Assembly (NCBI RefSeq): GCF_000495915.1
Contig: NZ_AOFQ01000058.1
Coordinates: 1 to 64,000, forward strand
Origin: Stutzerimonas chloritidismutans AW-1
GTDB lineage: Bacteria; Pseudomonadota; Gammaproteobacteria; Pseudomonadales; Pseudomonadaceae
DNA length: 64,000 nt
Direction: 5' to 3'
The notes under the pieces were generated by a model. The model did not search any database. It saw only the letters and a program-made list of their open reading frames with translations, and was not told the origin of the DNA. The first letter of the stretch is position 1. Each line of letters begins with the position of its first letter. Below are positions 44,243-53,664 of the stretch, one piece after another. The translations under genes and the position numbers were made by a program.

Positions 44243-44330
44243 CCGTAAAAGCACGAAAGCGGCGGAAATACCGCGCAATGAGTTAAAGATAACGTGGTTT
44301 TGATTCTCCCTCGGTCGGACGCTTCTGTCC

Positions 44331-44621
44331 ATGCAGAAGCGATCCGTTCAGCCCGGCCGACCGACCGGCTCCACCACCTTCGATGCCGAGCTGGCGCAAG
44401 CCTTCGGCGCAGCGGTGCGCGCGCTGCGAATGGAGCGTGGCATCGCGCAGGAGTCGCTGGCGAACCTGGCCGGCATCGAGCGCTCGCACATGGGCAAGGT
44501 CGAGCGCGGCGAACACATGCCCACGCTGGCGATCATCTTCAAGATCGCCAGTGCGCTCGATTGCAGTACAGCAGTGCTGATGGCTGCGACGGAAAGCCAG
44601 CTCGCTACTTCCAGGGCGTAG
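44331..44621 (+). CDS. XRE-family helix-turn-helix regulator
   Basis: A 96-residue protein with one Cro/C1-type helix-turn-helix (about residues 20-80): FGAAVRALRMERGIAQESLA, GIERSHMGKVERGEHMPTLA and IIFKIASALD. It is the only plus-strand gene in this backbone block and is divergent from DUF2958, with palindromes between. A role as repressor of ICE genes is likely but inferred. Confidence 0.9.
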   Translation: MQKRSVQPGRPTGSTTFDAELAQAFGAAVRALRMERGIAQESLANLAGIERSHMGKVERGEHMPTLAIIFKIASALDCSTAVLMAATESQLATSRA

Positions 44622-44631
44622 GCCCGCACCA

Positions 44632-44655
44632 GCCCCCCGCCGCAACGGGCGGGGC
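44632..44655. terminator. Hairpin between convergent XRE and DUF736 genes
   Basis: A GC stem, GCCCCCCGCC with GGGCGGGGC around GCAAC, lies between the convergent stop codons. There is no clear T tract on either strand, so termination strength is uncertain. Its position supports a bidirectional terminator. Confidence 0.5.
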
Positions 44656-44668
44656 ATCGAGGTGGCCG

Positions 44669-44977
44669 TCAGGCCGCCGACTTGCTGCGCGACCAGATCA
44701 GGTTATGTGTACCGTCCTCCTCAATCAGCCGGGCGTAGATCGTCGCCGGGAACGAAGGATCGTCGAGGGTCACGGACAGGTAGGGCCGCTCGGCCTGGCT
44801 GACTTTCTTCCAGGCCGCGCCGATGTCGTAGCCGCCGGCCGCCTGGATGCGGTAGTCGGGGACGTTCTCGCTGTTCCTGTCGTTGAGGACGAACTTGACC
44901 TTGACGTTGAGCGTCAGGGTGCGAACTGTGCCGGTGAAGCCGTCGTTCTGAGCGGTGAAGGTGCCGATGTTGGCTAT
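44669..44977 (-). CDS. DUF736 family protein, atypical start codon
   Basis: A protein of about 102 residues with the complete DUF736 pattern: IANIGTFTAQNDGFTGTVRTLTLNVKVKF, then YDIGAAWKK and YLSVTLDDPSFPATIYARL. Family members usually begin Met-Ala-Asn-Ile-Gly. Here the codon in the Met position is ATA, preceded by ATC ATC, at the correct distance (8 bases) from a good AAGGAG site. There is no in-frame ATG downstream. Initiation at ATA/ATC, at a distant upstream TTG, or loss of expression are all possible. The function of the family is unknown; it is common on conjugative elements. Confidence 0.75.
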   Translation of the reverse strand: MANIGTFTAQNDGFTGTVRTLTLNVKVKFVLNDRNSENVPDYRIQAAGGYDIGAAWKKVSQAERPYLSVTLDDPSFPATIYARLIEEDGTHNLIWSRSKSAA

Positions 44978-45603
44978 GATGATTTCTCCTTGCGGGGTAA
45001 CCAAGGTCGCGCCATCGCGTCCTTGTTGTGATCCGGCAGGCGGAGGACGGGCTGGCCGTACCGCGCAGCGGCCGCAACAGCGTGGAGGACCGGGAGGTGC
45101 ACAGAATTTGTGGGCGAGGAATCCGCGCAGCGGAGGGGAAATTGTTTGCGCCGGACGGTTGCAGCCATGAAGCCCGAGGCGAAGCCGGGCCACCGCCAGG
45201 ATTCACGACAAGCCAAGGACGCACCGGGCCGAACTTCCCCGACAAGGAGACAGGGCCGACTCGGTCTCTCCGCATGACGGCTCCACCGGCCTGCACCCTG
45301 ACGCGGACAAGGCCAACACCCCGACGACGGGCGAGAACGCCCTTACCGCGTCCAGTGGCAACAGGCTTTAGGGGTGGGCTGGCAGGGGCTTAGAAAGGCC
45401 TAGCGGCCTGTCCGCGGCCATCCTTCAAGACCTGGAGCGGCGAACCGCCAGAGTCGAGGACGGTGCTCCCCCATGCACAACCTGTCGCATCAAGTCGGAA
45501 CATAGCACCCAACGCCTTACTGTCCAAAGCTGCCATTCGTAAATGAACATGAACTAGTGGCGATCAGTCTGAAAATAACTTCGCTATAAGAAGTGGCACC
45601 TGA
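44978..45603. other. GC-rich leader and backbone-cargo junction
   Basis: A 626-bp region without a convincing gene. The part adjoining DUF736 (to about 45400) is GC-rich and shares short exact words, such as CGAAGCCGGGCC (45180-45191) and ATTCACGA, with the gap upstream of DUF932. The right third is less GC-rich and borders the efflux cargo. Confidence 0.45.
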
Positions 45604-46260
45604 CTATTTACCAGAAGCATACCGACGACCAGCTGCATCAAGCCCCGCCAGGGCGAAGTGGTACAGGTGATCAACAATTTCCTCACGGGGCATCTTGCTA
45701 ATTTCCTGAATCGGGCCGGGTATACCGCGTCGACCGATCAGCAGCATCAGGCAGGGTGCAACTACGCTGAGCAGGCAGCGCAGCAAGGCCGGGGCGCCCA
45801 TGGGAATGCCGGTGATTTCCGCGACGATGGTCATTGCCAGGGACACCTTTATCGGAACTTCCGATTGCATCAGCACCTGGAGGTGAGAAGAGGGCGCGAG
45901 GATTTCTGCGGCCAGCACGGTGAGGTGCCAGCTGTCAGCACCATCAGTTGATTTGGGCACCAATTGTTCAAGCAGGCTTCTGAGTTTTCCCGCTACCGGT
46001 AGATCGCTCTCTGCGATTTGCTGCAGCGCAGTGACGTCCAGCAGGCGGCGGTGCGCTTCCACCAGCACGGCCTGGTAGAGGCCGTCACGCCCGCCAAAGT
46101 GGTAATTGATGGAGGCCAGATCCACTTCAGCCAGAGCCGCAATGGCCTTGCTGGTGGTTTCGGCAAACCCTGCCGTACCAAACAGTGCCCCAGCCGCTTC
46201 CAGTATCCGCGTGCGGGTGACTTCGCCATCTGCACGAGCAGCGCGGGGAATTTTGCTCAT
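45604..46260 (-). CDS. cecR: TetR-family repressor (CecR-like)
   Basis: A 218-residue TetR-type regulator. The N-terminal helix-turn-helix covers about residues 15-60 (TRILEAAGALFGTAGFAETT and IAALAEVDLASINYHFGGRDGLYQ). The C-terminal domain is of the CecR/YbiH type. It is divergent from an exporter operon with the same gene content as E. coli ybhGFSR, which CecR controls. A palindrome lies in the shared promoter region. The inducing compound is unknown. Confidence 0.85.
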   Translation of the reverse strand: MSKIPRAARADGEVTRTRILEAAGALFGTAGFAETTSKAIAALAEVDLASINYHFGGRDGLYQAVLVEAHRRLLDVTALQQIAESDLPVAGKLRSLLEQLVPKSTDGADSWHLTVLAAEILAPSSHLQVLMQSEVPIKVSLAMTIVAEITGIPMGAPALLRCLLSVVAPCLMLLIGRRGIPGPIQEISKMPREEIVDHLYHFALAGLDAAGRRYASGK

Positions 46261-46315
46261 TTAGCCTATTTCCATCGAACAACACCGAGGTCGATGATTT
46301 TGCTTGAGCTATAGT

Positions 46316-46330
46316 TTAAATTCAATTTAA
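46316..46330. promoter_or_regulatory. Palindromic operator of the efflux locus
   Basis: TTAAATTCAATTTAA is a perfect 15-bp palindrome centred between the TetR gene (start 46260) and the exporter operon (start 46383). Location and symmetry fit the binding site of a dimeric TetR-type repressor that controls both directions. Confidence 0.75.
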
Positions 46331-46382
46331 TCTATGGGTCGTTAGACGACTTCGTCGCCCCTTCACCTCGTGGAAACAGCCC

Positions 46383-47384
46383 ATGAAGAAACTGCCCATC
46401 ATCCTCGTGACCCTAGCCACCGTGGCGCTCGCATTCTGGGCAGGGCTGCAGTTCAGCTCCGGAAAAAAGGACGACACGTTGGTGCTGCATGGCAACGTCG
46501 ATATCCGCCAGATTTCGCTGGCCTTCGATGGCAACGGCCGTATCGCCACGCTCAAAGTTGATGAGGGCGAGAGTGTGCATCAGGGCGATGTGTTGGCCGT
46601 TCTCGACACGCGCACGCTTGAGCTGCAAGCCGAGCAAGCGCAGGCGAAAATTGAGGTGCAACAACAAAATCTGAAGTTGCTGCGCAGCGGTTCACGGCCG
46701 CAGGAAATCGCCCAGGCGCGCAGTCGCACGGCCGCTGCACAAGCCGATGCAACACGCGCTGCGCAAGACCTGGCACGCCTGCAAGGCATCGCCGACACCA
46801 CCAAAGGCCGCGGCGTCAGTACACAAGACTTGGACCGAGCCAAGAGCAGCGTACAGGTGGCCAGGGCCACCGTAGCTGAACGCCAAGAAGCCCAGCGCTT
46901 GACCGAGATAGGCCCCCGCCAGGAAGAATTGGCCGGTGCCGAGGCTCAGCTCAAGGCATCGCAAGCGCAACTCGCGCTGTTGCAACACCAAGTCGACCAA
47001 GGCCAACTCATGGCGCCCGCCGATGCCGTGGTGCGTTCGCGGTTGCTGGAGCCGGGCGACATGGCCACCCCGCAACGTCCCGTCCTGGCGTTGGCATTAA
47101 CTCAGCCCAAGTGGGTGCGCGTGTACGTTAATGAGCCGGACCTGGGTCGCGTCAAACCTGGCATGAGCGCAAACGTATTTACCGATGCCGCCCCCGACCG
47201 GGCCATTGCCGGCACCGTGGGCTATATCTCCTCCGTGGCCGAGTTCACCCCCAAGGCAGTCCAGACCGAAGAGCTGCGTACCAGCCTGGTGTATGAAGTG
47301 CGCGTGCTGGTTAAAGACCCTGACAATTCGCTGCGCCTGGGCCAACCGGCGACGGTGCAGTTGGCAGCCGGCGCCGCGCAATGA
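46383..47384 (+). CDS. ybhG: Periplasmic adaptor protein (YbhG/HlyD-like)
   Basis: A 333-residue membrane-fusion protein. It has an N-terminal signal or anchor (residues 1-20), a split biotinyl-lipoyl domain (GNVDIRQISLAF and DAVVRSRLLEPGDMA), a long coiled-coil hairpin (about 85-205) and a C-terminal barrel domain (TPKAVQTEELRTSLVYEVRVLV). The sequence follows E. coli YbhG closely. It would link the inner-membrane ABC transporter to the outer-membrane factor encoded at the end of the operon. It overlaps the ATPase gene by 4 bp. Confidence 0.9.
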   Translation: MKKLPIILVTLATVALAFWAGLQFSSGKKDDTLVLHGNVDIRQISLAFDGNGRIATLKVDEGESVHQGDVLAVLDTRTLELQAEQAQAKIEVQQQNLKLLRSGSRPQEIAQARSRTAAAQADATRAAQDLARLQGIADTTKGRGVSTQDLDRAKSSVQVARATVAERQEAQRLTEIGPRQEELAGAEAQLKASQAQLALLQHQVDQGQLMAPADAVVRSRLLEPGDMATPQRPVLALALTQPKWVRVYVNEPDLGRVKPGMSANVFTDAAPDRAIAGTVGYISSVAEFTPKAVQTEELRTSLVYEVRVLVKDPDNSLRLGQPATVQLAAGAAQ

Positions 47385-49174
47385 CCGACGCAGTCATCAC
47401 CGTTGCGGCCGAGGGCTTACGCAAAACCTTCGAGGCGCCGGGCGGCGGCCCCCTGCATGCCGTCAATGAGATTGCCATGACCGTGCGCGCCGGTGAGCTG
47501 ACGGCCTTAGTCGGGCCCGATGGTGCGGGCAAAACCACCCTGCTACGCATGATGGCGGGGCTGTTAAAACCCGATGCCGGCAGCCTACAAGTGCTTGGCA
47601 TCGATGTGACGGCGCAGCCACAAGCCGCGCAAGACCGCATTAGCTACATGCCCCAGCGTTTTGGCCTGTATGAAGATTTGAGCGTGCAGGAAAACCTCAA
47701 CCTGTACGCCGATTTGCATGGCGTGCCGCAGGAGGTTCGCCGCGAGCGTTTCGCCCGCATGCTGGCAATGACCGACCTCACGCGGTTTACCGATCGCCCG
47801 GCTGGCAAACTGTCTGGCGGCATGAAGCAAAAGCTCGGCCTGGCCTGCACCTTGGTGCGCTCACCCGATCTGCTGTTACTGGACGAGCCGAGCGTGGGCG
47901 TCGACCCCTTGTCGCGCCGCGACCTGTGGAAAATCGTGCAGCAACTGGTGGATGACGAGAACCTCAGCGTAATTGTCAGTACCGCGTACATGGATGAGGC
48001 CGAACGCTGCGCCAATGTATTTGTGATGCACCAAGGCAGGCTGCTGGCCGAGGGTACGCCGGCGGCTCTGACGCAAAAGGCCCATGGCTTGACCTACGTG
48101 GCGACACCACCGCCGAACGCGCCGGCTCGGGACCTGCAGGCGCGGTTGATCGATGCCCGTGAGCTAATTATCGATGCCGTGCCCAAGGGCGGCGCCGTAC
48201 GTTTTATTCGCCAGCCAGACGTCGACAGCCCCGCGCTGGAAACACTGCTCGAAGGCATTGAATACCAGCCGCGCGAAGCCGAACTCGAAGACACGTTCAT
48301 GATGATGCTGCGCAAGCATCACGAGGATGAGCAGGCCGCACCGGCACCTGAAGCTGCGAGCGTGGATGAAAGCGCTGGGGTAAACAATGCCCTCGAAGGA
48401 ACCGACGGCAAACCCGCCATCGAGGTGCACGACCTGGTGCGCAAATTTGGCGACTTCACAGCGGTTGCCAGCACGTCGTTTGAAGTGGCACGCGGCGAGA
48501 TATTTGGTTTGCTGGGCCCCAATGGCGCAGGCAAAACCACTACCTTTCGCATGCTCTGCGGCCTCCTTCCCGCCACCAGCGGCCAACTAGAAGTGGCCGG
48601 GTTGAACCTGCGCAACGCCCGAGCCCAAGCCCGTGCGCGCATCGGCTACGTGTCACAAAAATTCGCGCTGTACGGCAACCTTACGGTGCTGGAAAACCTT
48701 GAGTTTTTTGGTGGCGCGTACGGCCTGCGCGGCCAGGCGCTGGAGCGGCGTATAGCGGCCACAATTGAGCAATTCGGGCTGAAACCCAAAGCCGTCAGTG
48801 AGCTGCTGCCGGGCGGTTACAAGCAGCGTCTGGCCATGGCCACCGGCCTGCTACATGAGCCGGAAATCCTCTTTCTCGACGAGCCTACCAGCGGCATCGA
48901 CCCCCTCGCCCGGCGTGCGTTCTGGCGCACCATCACCGCGCTTGCCCAGAGCGGCGTCACCATCATTATCACCACTCACTTTATGGAAGAGGCCGAGTAC
49001 TGCGACCGCATCGCCATTCAGGATGCCGGCAAGATGCTCGCGCTCGGCACCCCAAGCGAAGTGCGCGAGCAGGCCGGGGACGCTGCCGGCGCCGACATGA
49101 ACAGCGCGTTTATCGCCATCGTTGAACAAGGCCGTGCTGCCAGCCGCCCCGCAACCGAGGGAGCCGGCGCATGA
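47381..49174 (+). CDS. ybhF: Fused double ABC ATPase (YbhF-like)
   Basis: A 597-residue protein made of two ABC-2-type nucleotide-binding domains in tandem. Domain one has GPDGAGKTT (about residue 46) and LSGGMKQKL. Domain two has GPNGAGKTT (about 382), LPGGYKQRLA and Walker B LFLDEPTSGIDP. It energises the two ABC-2 permeases that follow. E. coli YbhF has the same fusion. The gene overlaps both neighbours by 4 bp. Confidence 0.93.
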   Translation: MTDAVITVAAEGLRKTFEAPGGGPLHAVNEIAMTVRAGELTALVGPDGAGKTTLLRMMAGLLKPDAGSLQVLGIDVTAQPQAAQDRISYMPQRFGLYEDLSVQENLNLYADLHGVPQEVRRERFARMLAMTDLTRFTDRPAGKLSGGMKQKLGLACTLVRSPDLLLLDEPSVGVDPLSRRDLWKIVQQLVDDENLSVIVSTAYMDEAERCANVFVMHQGRLLAEGTPAALTQKAHGLTYVATPPPNAPARDLQARLIDARELIIDAVPKGGAVRFIRQPDVDSPALETLLEGIEYQPREAELEDTFMMMLRKHHEDEQAAPAPEAASVDESAGVNNALEGTDGKPAIEVHDLVRKFGDFTAVASTSFEVARGEIFGLLGPNGAGKTTTFRMLCGLLPATSGQLEVAGLNLRNARAQARARIGYVSQKFALYGNLTVLENLEFFGGAYGLRGQALERRIAATIEQFGLKPKAVSELLPGGYKQRLAMATGLLHEPEILFLDEPTSGIDPLARRAFWRTITALAQSGVTIIITTHFMEEAEYCDRIAIQDAGKMLALGTPSEVREQAGDAAGADMNSAFIAIVEQGRAASRPATEGAGA

Positions 49175-50307
49175 GCAAACGCGCATTGGGTTTCAGCAGT
49201 CGTTTCACGGCGCTGTTACGCAAAGAAGTGCGGCAACTGCTGCGCGATAAAAGCAATCTGGCGGTGGGGTTGCTGTTGCCGTTAGCGCTGATTCTGCTGT
49301 TCGGTTACGGCCTGTCGTTCAACGTGGAAAACGCGCCGGTCGCGCTGGTGCTGGAAGACCACTCGGTAACGGCCCGTGATGTGGTGGCCGGGATGGAAGG
49401 CTCGAACTACCTAGAGCCGGTGTGGGTGGCCAACATGCCCGAGGCTGAGCGGTTGCTGCAGGCCGGTGAAGTAGACGGCATTGTGCGCATCCCCCTGGAT
49501 TTTTCCAGGCGTTTGGCGGCCGGCGATGCACGCATTCAACTGATGCTGAATGGCGTCGACTCCACGTCCGCGTCGATCATCGAAGGCTACGTCAGCGGCG
49601 CCATTGGCGGTTGGGCACAACAGCAGGCCGACCGCAGCGGCAACAAACCGGCGGCCGGCGGCAGCGTGGAAGTGGTGCAGCGCATGTGGTTTAACGAGAC
49701 CGGCGAAAGCCGCTGGTACTTGGTGCCTGGTTTGATCGTGCTGGTGTTGACGCTGATTGGTGCATTCTTGACCTCGTTGTTGATCGCCCGCGAATGGGAG
49801 CGCGGCACCTTGGAGTCGCTGTTCGTTACCCCTGTGCGGCCGCTGGAGTTAGTGCTATCCAAGCTGGCGCCGTACCTGGTGATTGGCGCTATCGATCTGG
49901 TGATGTGTTTGCTGGCCTCGTCCTTTCTGTTCGAGGTGCCGATGCGAGGCTCGCTACTCATTATCGTGCTGGCGTCGATGTTGTACTTGGCGGTTTCGCT
50001 GCTGCTGGGCTTGTACATTTCCGGCGCCACGCGCAACCAGTTTCAGGCCAGCCAGATGGCACTGCTAACCAGCTTTATGCCGGCCATGATGCTGTCCGGC
50101 TTTGTTTTCGACCTGCGCAACGTGCCGGTGGTGATTCAAGTGATTAGCCAACTGCTGCCCGCGACGCACTTTATGGCCTTGATCAAAACCTTGTTTCTGG
50201 CTGGTGACCACTTTCCCACCATTATGCGCAGCAGCGCCGTTCTCTGCCTGTACGCGGTGGTGCTGACGTGGGCCACCACCCGCACCTTGCGCAAAACGCT
50301 GGAGTGA
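49171..50307 (+). CDS. ybhS: ABC-2 permease (YbhS-like)
   Basis: A 378-residue ABC-2 membrane protein with an N-terminal transmembrane helix (about residues 28-48), a large extracytoplasmic loop and five C-terminal helices (about 185-375). It carries the AREWERGTLESLFVTPVRP segment typical of this permease family. It would pair with the next gene product to form the export channel. Confidence 0.9.
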   Translation: MSKRALGFSSRFTALLRKEVRQLLRDKSNLAVGLLLPLALILLFGYGLSFNVENAPVALVLEDHSVTARDVVAGMEGSNYLEPVWVANMPEAERLLQAGEVDGIVRIPLDFSRRLAAGDARIQLMLNGVDSTSASIIEGYVSGAIGGWAQQQADRSGNKPAAGGSVEVVQRMWFNETGESRWYLVPGLIVLVLTLIGAFLTSLLIAREWERGTLESLFVTPVRPLELVLSKLAPYLVIGAIDLVMCLLASSFLFEVPMRGSLLIIVLASMLYLAVSLLLGLYISGATRNQFQASQMALLTSFMPAMMLSGFVFDLRNVPVVIQVISQLLPATHFMALIKTLFLAGDHFPTIMRSSAVLCLYAVVLTWATTRTLRKTLE

Positions 50308-50311
50308 CGCC

Positions 50312-51427
50312 ATGACTTCGTTTTTAGCCAGCCTGGCGCAGATCGGCGCCCTAGTGCGCAAGGAGCTCCTTGCGCTGATCAAGGAACCTGTCAGCCGCGT
50401 GGTGCTGATCGGGCCCGCGCTGATTCAGGCGTTGCTGTTCGGCTACGGCGCCACATACGACCTCAACAGCGCGCCATATGCGGTGCTCGATCAAAGTCAT
50501 GGGCAGGCCTCCAGGGAGTTGTTGGCGCGGTTGGACGGCACCGGCGTGTTCAAACGTGCGGCCACGCTGACCACCCCGGCGCAGATCGCCACGGTGATAG
50601 ACGACGGCAAGGCGCTGATGGTGCTGAGCATTCCGTCCGACTTCCAGCAGCGCTTGGCGAATCAGCAACGCGCGCCGCTGCAGGTGATTCTGGACGGTCG
50701 CAACTCGTCTTCCGCCGGCCTGGCCGGCGGCTATGTCGGCTCCATCGTGGCTGATTACAACGCCTCACTGGGCGGGGGCGCGCAGGGAATTCGTATCGAG
50801 CGCCGCGCTTGGTTCAACCCCAACCTGGAGTCCCGCTGGAACCTGATGCCGGCGCTGATAGCTTCGTTGAGCATGTTGCAGACGCTGCTGCTGGCCGCGC
50901 TGTCGGTGGCCCGTGAGCGCGAGCAGGGCACCTTCGACCAGTTGCTGGTCACCCCGCTAACGCCGATGCAGATCCTGATTGGCAAGGCGGTGCCAGCCGT
51001 GGGGATCGGGTTGCTGCAATCGACGATTATTTTTCTGGTCATCCGCTTCTGGTTTGACGTGCCCATGACCGGCTCCGTGGCCTTGCTCTACCTGGGGCTG
51101 TTCACCTTTACCGTGGCTGCCGTGGGTGTGGGACTGTCGATTTCGGCGGTGTCGCTGACTATGCAGCAGGCCATGCTCTACACCTTTTTGCTGATCATGC
51201 CACTGATGCTGCTGTCTGGCCTGCTCACTTCGGTGAAAAACATGCCGCAGGCGCTGCAAATCGCCACCTACGTCAATCCGCTGCGTTTTGGCACCAGCAT
51301 CGTGCGGCGGGTTTACCTCGAAGGCGCGGGGTTAGCCGATGTAGGGCTCGACTTCATTCCCTTGCTGATAATGGGCGCCATCACGCTGCCGCTGGCAGCC
51401 TGGCTGTTCCGCAACCGACTTTCCTGA
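50312..51427 (+). CDS. ybhR: ABC-2 permease (YbhR-like)
   Basis: A 371-residue ABC-2 permease with the same topology as its neighbour and the related SVAREREQGTFDQLLVTPL segment. It begins only 4 bp after ybhS. In E. coli the YbhFSR exporter has been linked to drug and cation efflux; the substrate here cannot be read from sequence. Confidence 0.9.
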   Translation: MTSFLASLAQIGALVRKELLALIKEPVSRVVLIGPALIQALLFGYGATYDLNSAPYAVLDQSHGQASRELLARLDGTGVFKRAATLTTPAQIATVIDDGKALMVLSIPSDFQQRLANQQRAPLQVILDGRNSSSAGLAGGYVGSIVADYNASLGGGAQGIRIERRAWFNPNLESRWNLMPALIASLSMLQTLLLAALSVAREREQGTFDQLLVTPLTPMQILIGKAVPAVGIGLLQSTIIFLVIRFWFDVPMTGSVALLYLGLFTFTVAAVGVGLSISAVSLTMQQAMLYTFLLIMPLMLLSGLLTSVKNMPQALQIATYVNPLRFGTSIVRRVYLEGAGLADVGLDFIPLLIMGAITLPLAAWLFRNRLS

Positions 51428-51441
51428 TCCAGGTACCCGCC

Positions 51442-52971
51442 ATGTCCAACTCTCAGCTGTTTCGCTTTCGCCCCGCACGCCTGGCGGTAGTGGTCTGCAC
51501 CGTTGCACTGAGTGCCTGTGCCGTCGGCCCCGACGTGGTCAAACCCACGCCCGCGGCGCCGGACGACTGGACCACGTGGAGCAGTGCCGCCCCGTCGTTG
51601 CGCGCTTCCGTCAACCTCACGCAAGCGCCGCGTGCCACCTGGTGGCAAGCATTTTCCGACCCGGTGCTGGAGCGTTTGCAGGTGCAAGCCATTCAAGCCA
51701 GCCCCGACCTGAAGACCGCATCGTTACGCTTTGCTCAATCCCGTGTGCAGCGCAGTACCGTCGCCGCCCAACGTGCGCCGGAGGTCGGCCTCAGTGGTTC
51801 GGCAACCCGCCAACGCCAGAGCGAAACTGGCGCCGGTACACGGTTGATCGACGCGATAGGCGCCGGCAGCAACGCCGACGACCTGAAAAAATTGCTCGCC
51901 GAACCTTTCACCCTCTACCAAGCCGGCTTCGACGCCTCCTGGGAGCTGGACCTGTGGGGCCGCGTGAGTCGCTCCATCGAAGCTGCTGATGCCGACATCG
52001 CGCAGCAGGCCGCCTTGCTTGCGCTGGCCCGCCAGAGCCTGGCCAACGATGTGGCGCGCAACTACTTCGAACTGCGCACCACCCAGCGCCAGATCCGCCT
52101 GGCACGCGAAGACATCGCCGCCTTGGATGAACAGGTGGAGATTCTCGCCGCACGGGTGCAGGGCGGTATCCTCGACCATCTCGACCTTGAGCGCCAGCGC
52201 GCCGAGCAGGCCTCGCTCAAAGCCCAGTTTCCGGCATTGTTGGCCCAAGAAGGCGCCAGCGCCAACCAGCTCACGCTGCTGCTCGGCGAACGCCCCGGCG
52301 CGTTGCGCGACCAACTGGCGCCACTCGCTGACAACCGTCAAACTCCCTTGCCCGACCTGGCATTGGGCCTGCCCTCGGAGGTGGCCTTGCAGCGCCCCGA
52401 CATTCGCGCGGCCGAGGCTGCCCTGGCCAGCGCCACGGCCGATATTGGCGTGGCACAGGCACAGCTCTATCCGAGCATTCACCTGGGCACGAAGTTTGGC
52501 TATGAGTCGTACCTGAGCGGTGAATTCACCGACTGGGGCAGCCGAACCTGGTCGATTGGGCCCAGCCTGGACCTGCCGCTGTTTGACCACGGCCGGCGTA
52601 AAAGCGTGGTGCAACTGCGCGAGCTGCAACAGCAGGAAGCCGCGGTGACCTACCAGCGCACCGTGCTCAAAGCCTGGCAGGAAATCGACGACGCCCTCAG
52701 TGCCTACAGCGCCGAGCAGCAACAGGCGCAGCAACTCGACCTGCAAGTGAAAAGCGCCGGCGAAGCCTACTCATTGGCGCAAGCGCGCTACCAAGGCGGT
52801 ACGGTGGACTTCATCTCCGTACTCGACAGCCAGCGCAGCTACCTGCAATCACGCCGCAGCCTGGTCGCCAGCCAGGGCCGCCTGCGCACACGCTTCGTGA
52901 CGATCAAGAAAGCAGTGGGTGCTCCAATACACGTGGTCAGCCCTGGGAGCAATGACGGGACGAAGCACTAG
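51442..52971 (+). CDS. Outer-membrane efflux lipoprotein (NodT/OprM type)
   Basis: A 509-residue TolC-fold outer-membrane factor with lipobox LSAC (Cys26), the NodT-family start ACAVGPDV and two repeated outer-membrane efflux domains with long coiled coils. It carries FDASWELDLWGRV and QRPDIRAAEAALASATADIGVAQAQLYPS, both highly typical. It is 14 bp downstream of ybhR. The E. coli ybhGFSR operon lacks its own outer-membrane factor, so this operon encodes a complete tripartite exporter. Confidence 0.93.
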   Translation: MSNSQLFRFRPARLAVVVCTVALSACAVGPDVVKPTPAAPDDWTTWSSAAPSLRASVNLTQAPRATWWQAFSDPVLERLQVQAIQASPDLKTASLRFAQSRVQRSTVAAQRAPEVGLSGSATRQRQSETGAGTRLIDAIGAGSNADDLKKLLAEPFTLYQAGFDASWELDLWGRVSRSIEAADADIAQQAALLALARQSLANDVARNYFELRTTQRQIRLAREDIAALDEQVEILAARVQGGILDHLDLERQRAEQASLKAQFPALLAQEGASANQLTLLLGERPGALRDQLAPLADNRQTPLPDLALGLPSEVALQRPDIRAAEAALASATADIGVAQAQLYPSIHLGTKFGYESYLSGEFTDWGSRTWSIGPSLDLPLFDHGRRKSVVQLRELQQQEAAVTYQRTVLKAWQEIDDALSAYSAEQQQAQQLDLQVKSAGEAYSLAQARYQGGTVDFISVLDSQRSYLQSRRSLVASQGRLRTRFVTIKKAVGAPIHVVSPGSNDGTKH

Positions 52972-53481
52972 ATCCCTGGTTTGAATCGCAAAGCACCTGA
53001 CCTGGCATAAGGGGATTAGAGAGAAAGCACATAACGTCTGCCGTTGGCCAGTTTCGGGCATTGGCCAATTGCTGCTGTCGGCCAGTTCACGCCCTTCTTG
53101 ACCGGCAGCTATAGATTGAAAGCGACAACGCAGGAGCTTGTCAGCCACAGGGTAAACCCCTCCTGCATTACAGTGCTCCCCCAGCAAGACTAGGAGTCGT
53201 GTAGATCAGGCGCCCAGCTTCCTGCACTTCAGCATCATGACCGCCATAGGCTCATATGGCCGAATCCTTTGGCGACAAGCAATACAACTGTAGAATGCAG
53301 CCGCCAAGCGTTGTTCCCAGCGCCTCCCCCGCAGCAAACGCGACCTGATGTTCACCGTGATGAACACTCGCGACCCCATGAAGCTGATTGAGCACATCGC
53401 TCAGCATCTGGATCTTGAATAGCACTCCCGAGCTGCCATGCAGCTAATGGCTTCGGCGCTTTTGCTTGCGCTTGTTTGAAA

Positions 53482-53509
53482 CCGGGCACGGCAGAGTTGC
53501 CGCGCCCGG
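53482..53509 (+). terminator. Terminator-like hairpin
   Basis: The interrupted stem CCGGGC-GGCA with TGCC-GCCCGG is followed by a short T run (CTTT) on the plus strand. It may end transcription leaving the efflux operon region. Confidence 0.45.
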
Positions 53510-53630
53510 CTTTAGGCGGCGCCGGCGTCCCGCGCAGGTGCCGCCGACGGGTTGGCAGCCTGATTTCCGACCAGAGGGTAGCTGGCCTCGGGTGCTTGCC
53601 ACCTATAGGGGAAACCCCGCTTACGCAACG

Positions 53631-53656
53631 GCGCCCCGGCTTCCTTGCCGGGGCGC
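53631..53656. terminator. parB terminator hairpin
   Basis: A perfect 10-bp GC stem (GCGCCCCGGC with GCCGGGGCGC) around a six-base loop lies 8 bp beyond the parB stop codon. There is no T run, so it may be a weak or bidirectional terminator. Confidence 0.55.
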
Positions 53657-53664
53657 TATGCACA

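Larger units (their letters stand above)
52972..53664. other. Non-coding cargo-backbone junction
   Basis: About 690 bp with no gene that I can support. The short plus-strand frame ending MNTRDPMKLIEHIAQHLDLE near 53420 could be a fragment of a lost gene but is too short to assign. Two hairpins (53482-53509 and 53631-53656) mark the backbone end of the region. Confidence 0.45.

Noticed and set aside
53206-53430. Small frames after the efflux operon as genes
   Set aside because: Short, without recognisable domains or clear start signals. At most fragments of lost genes.
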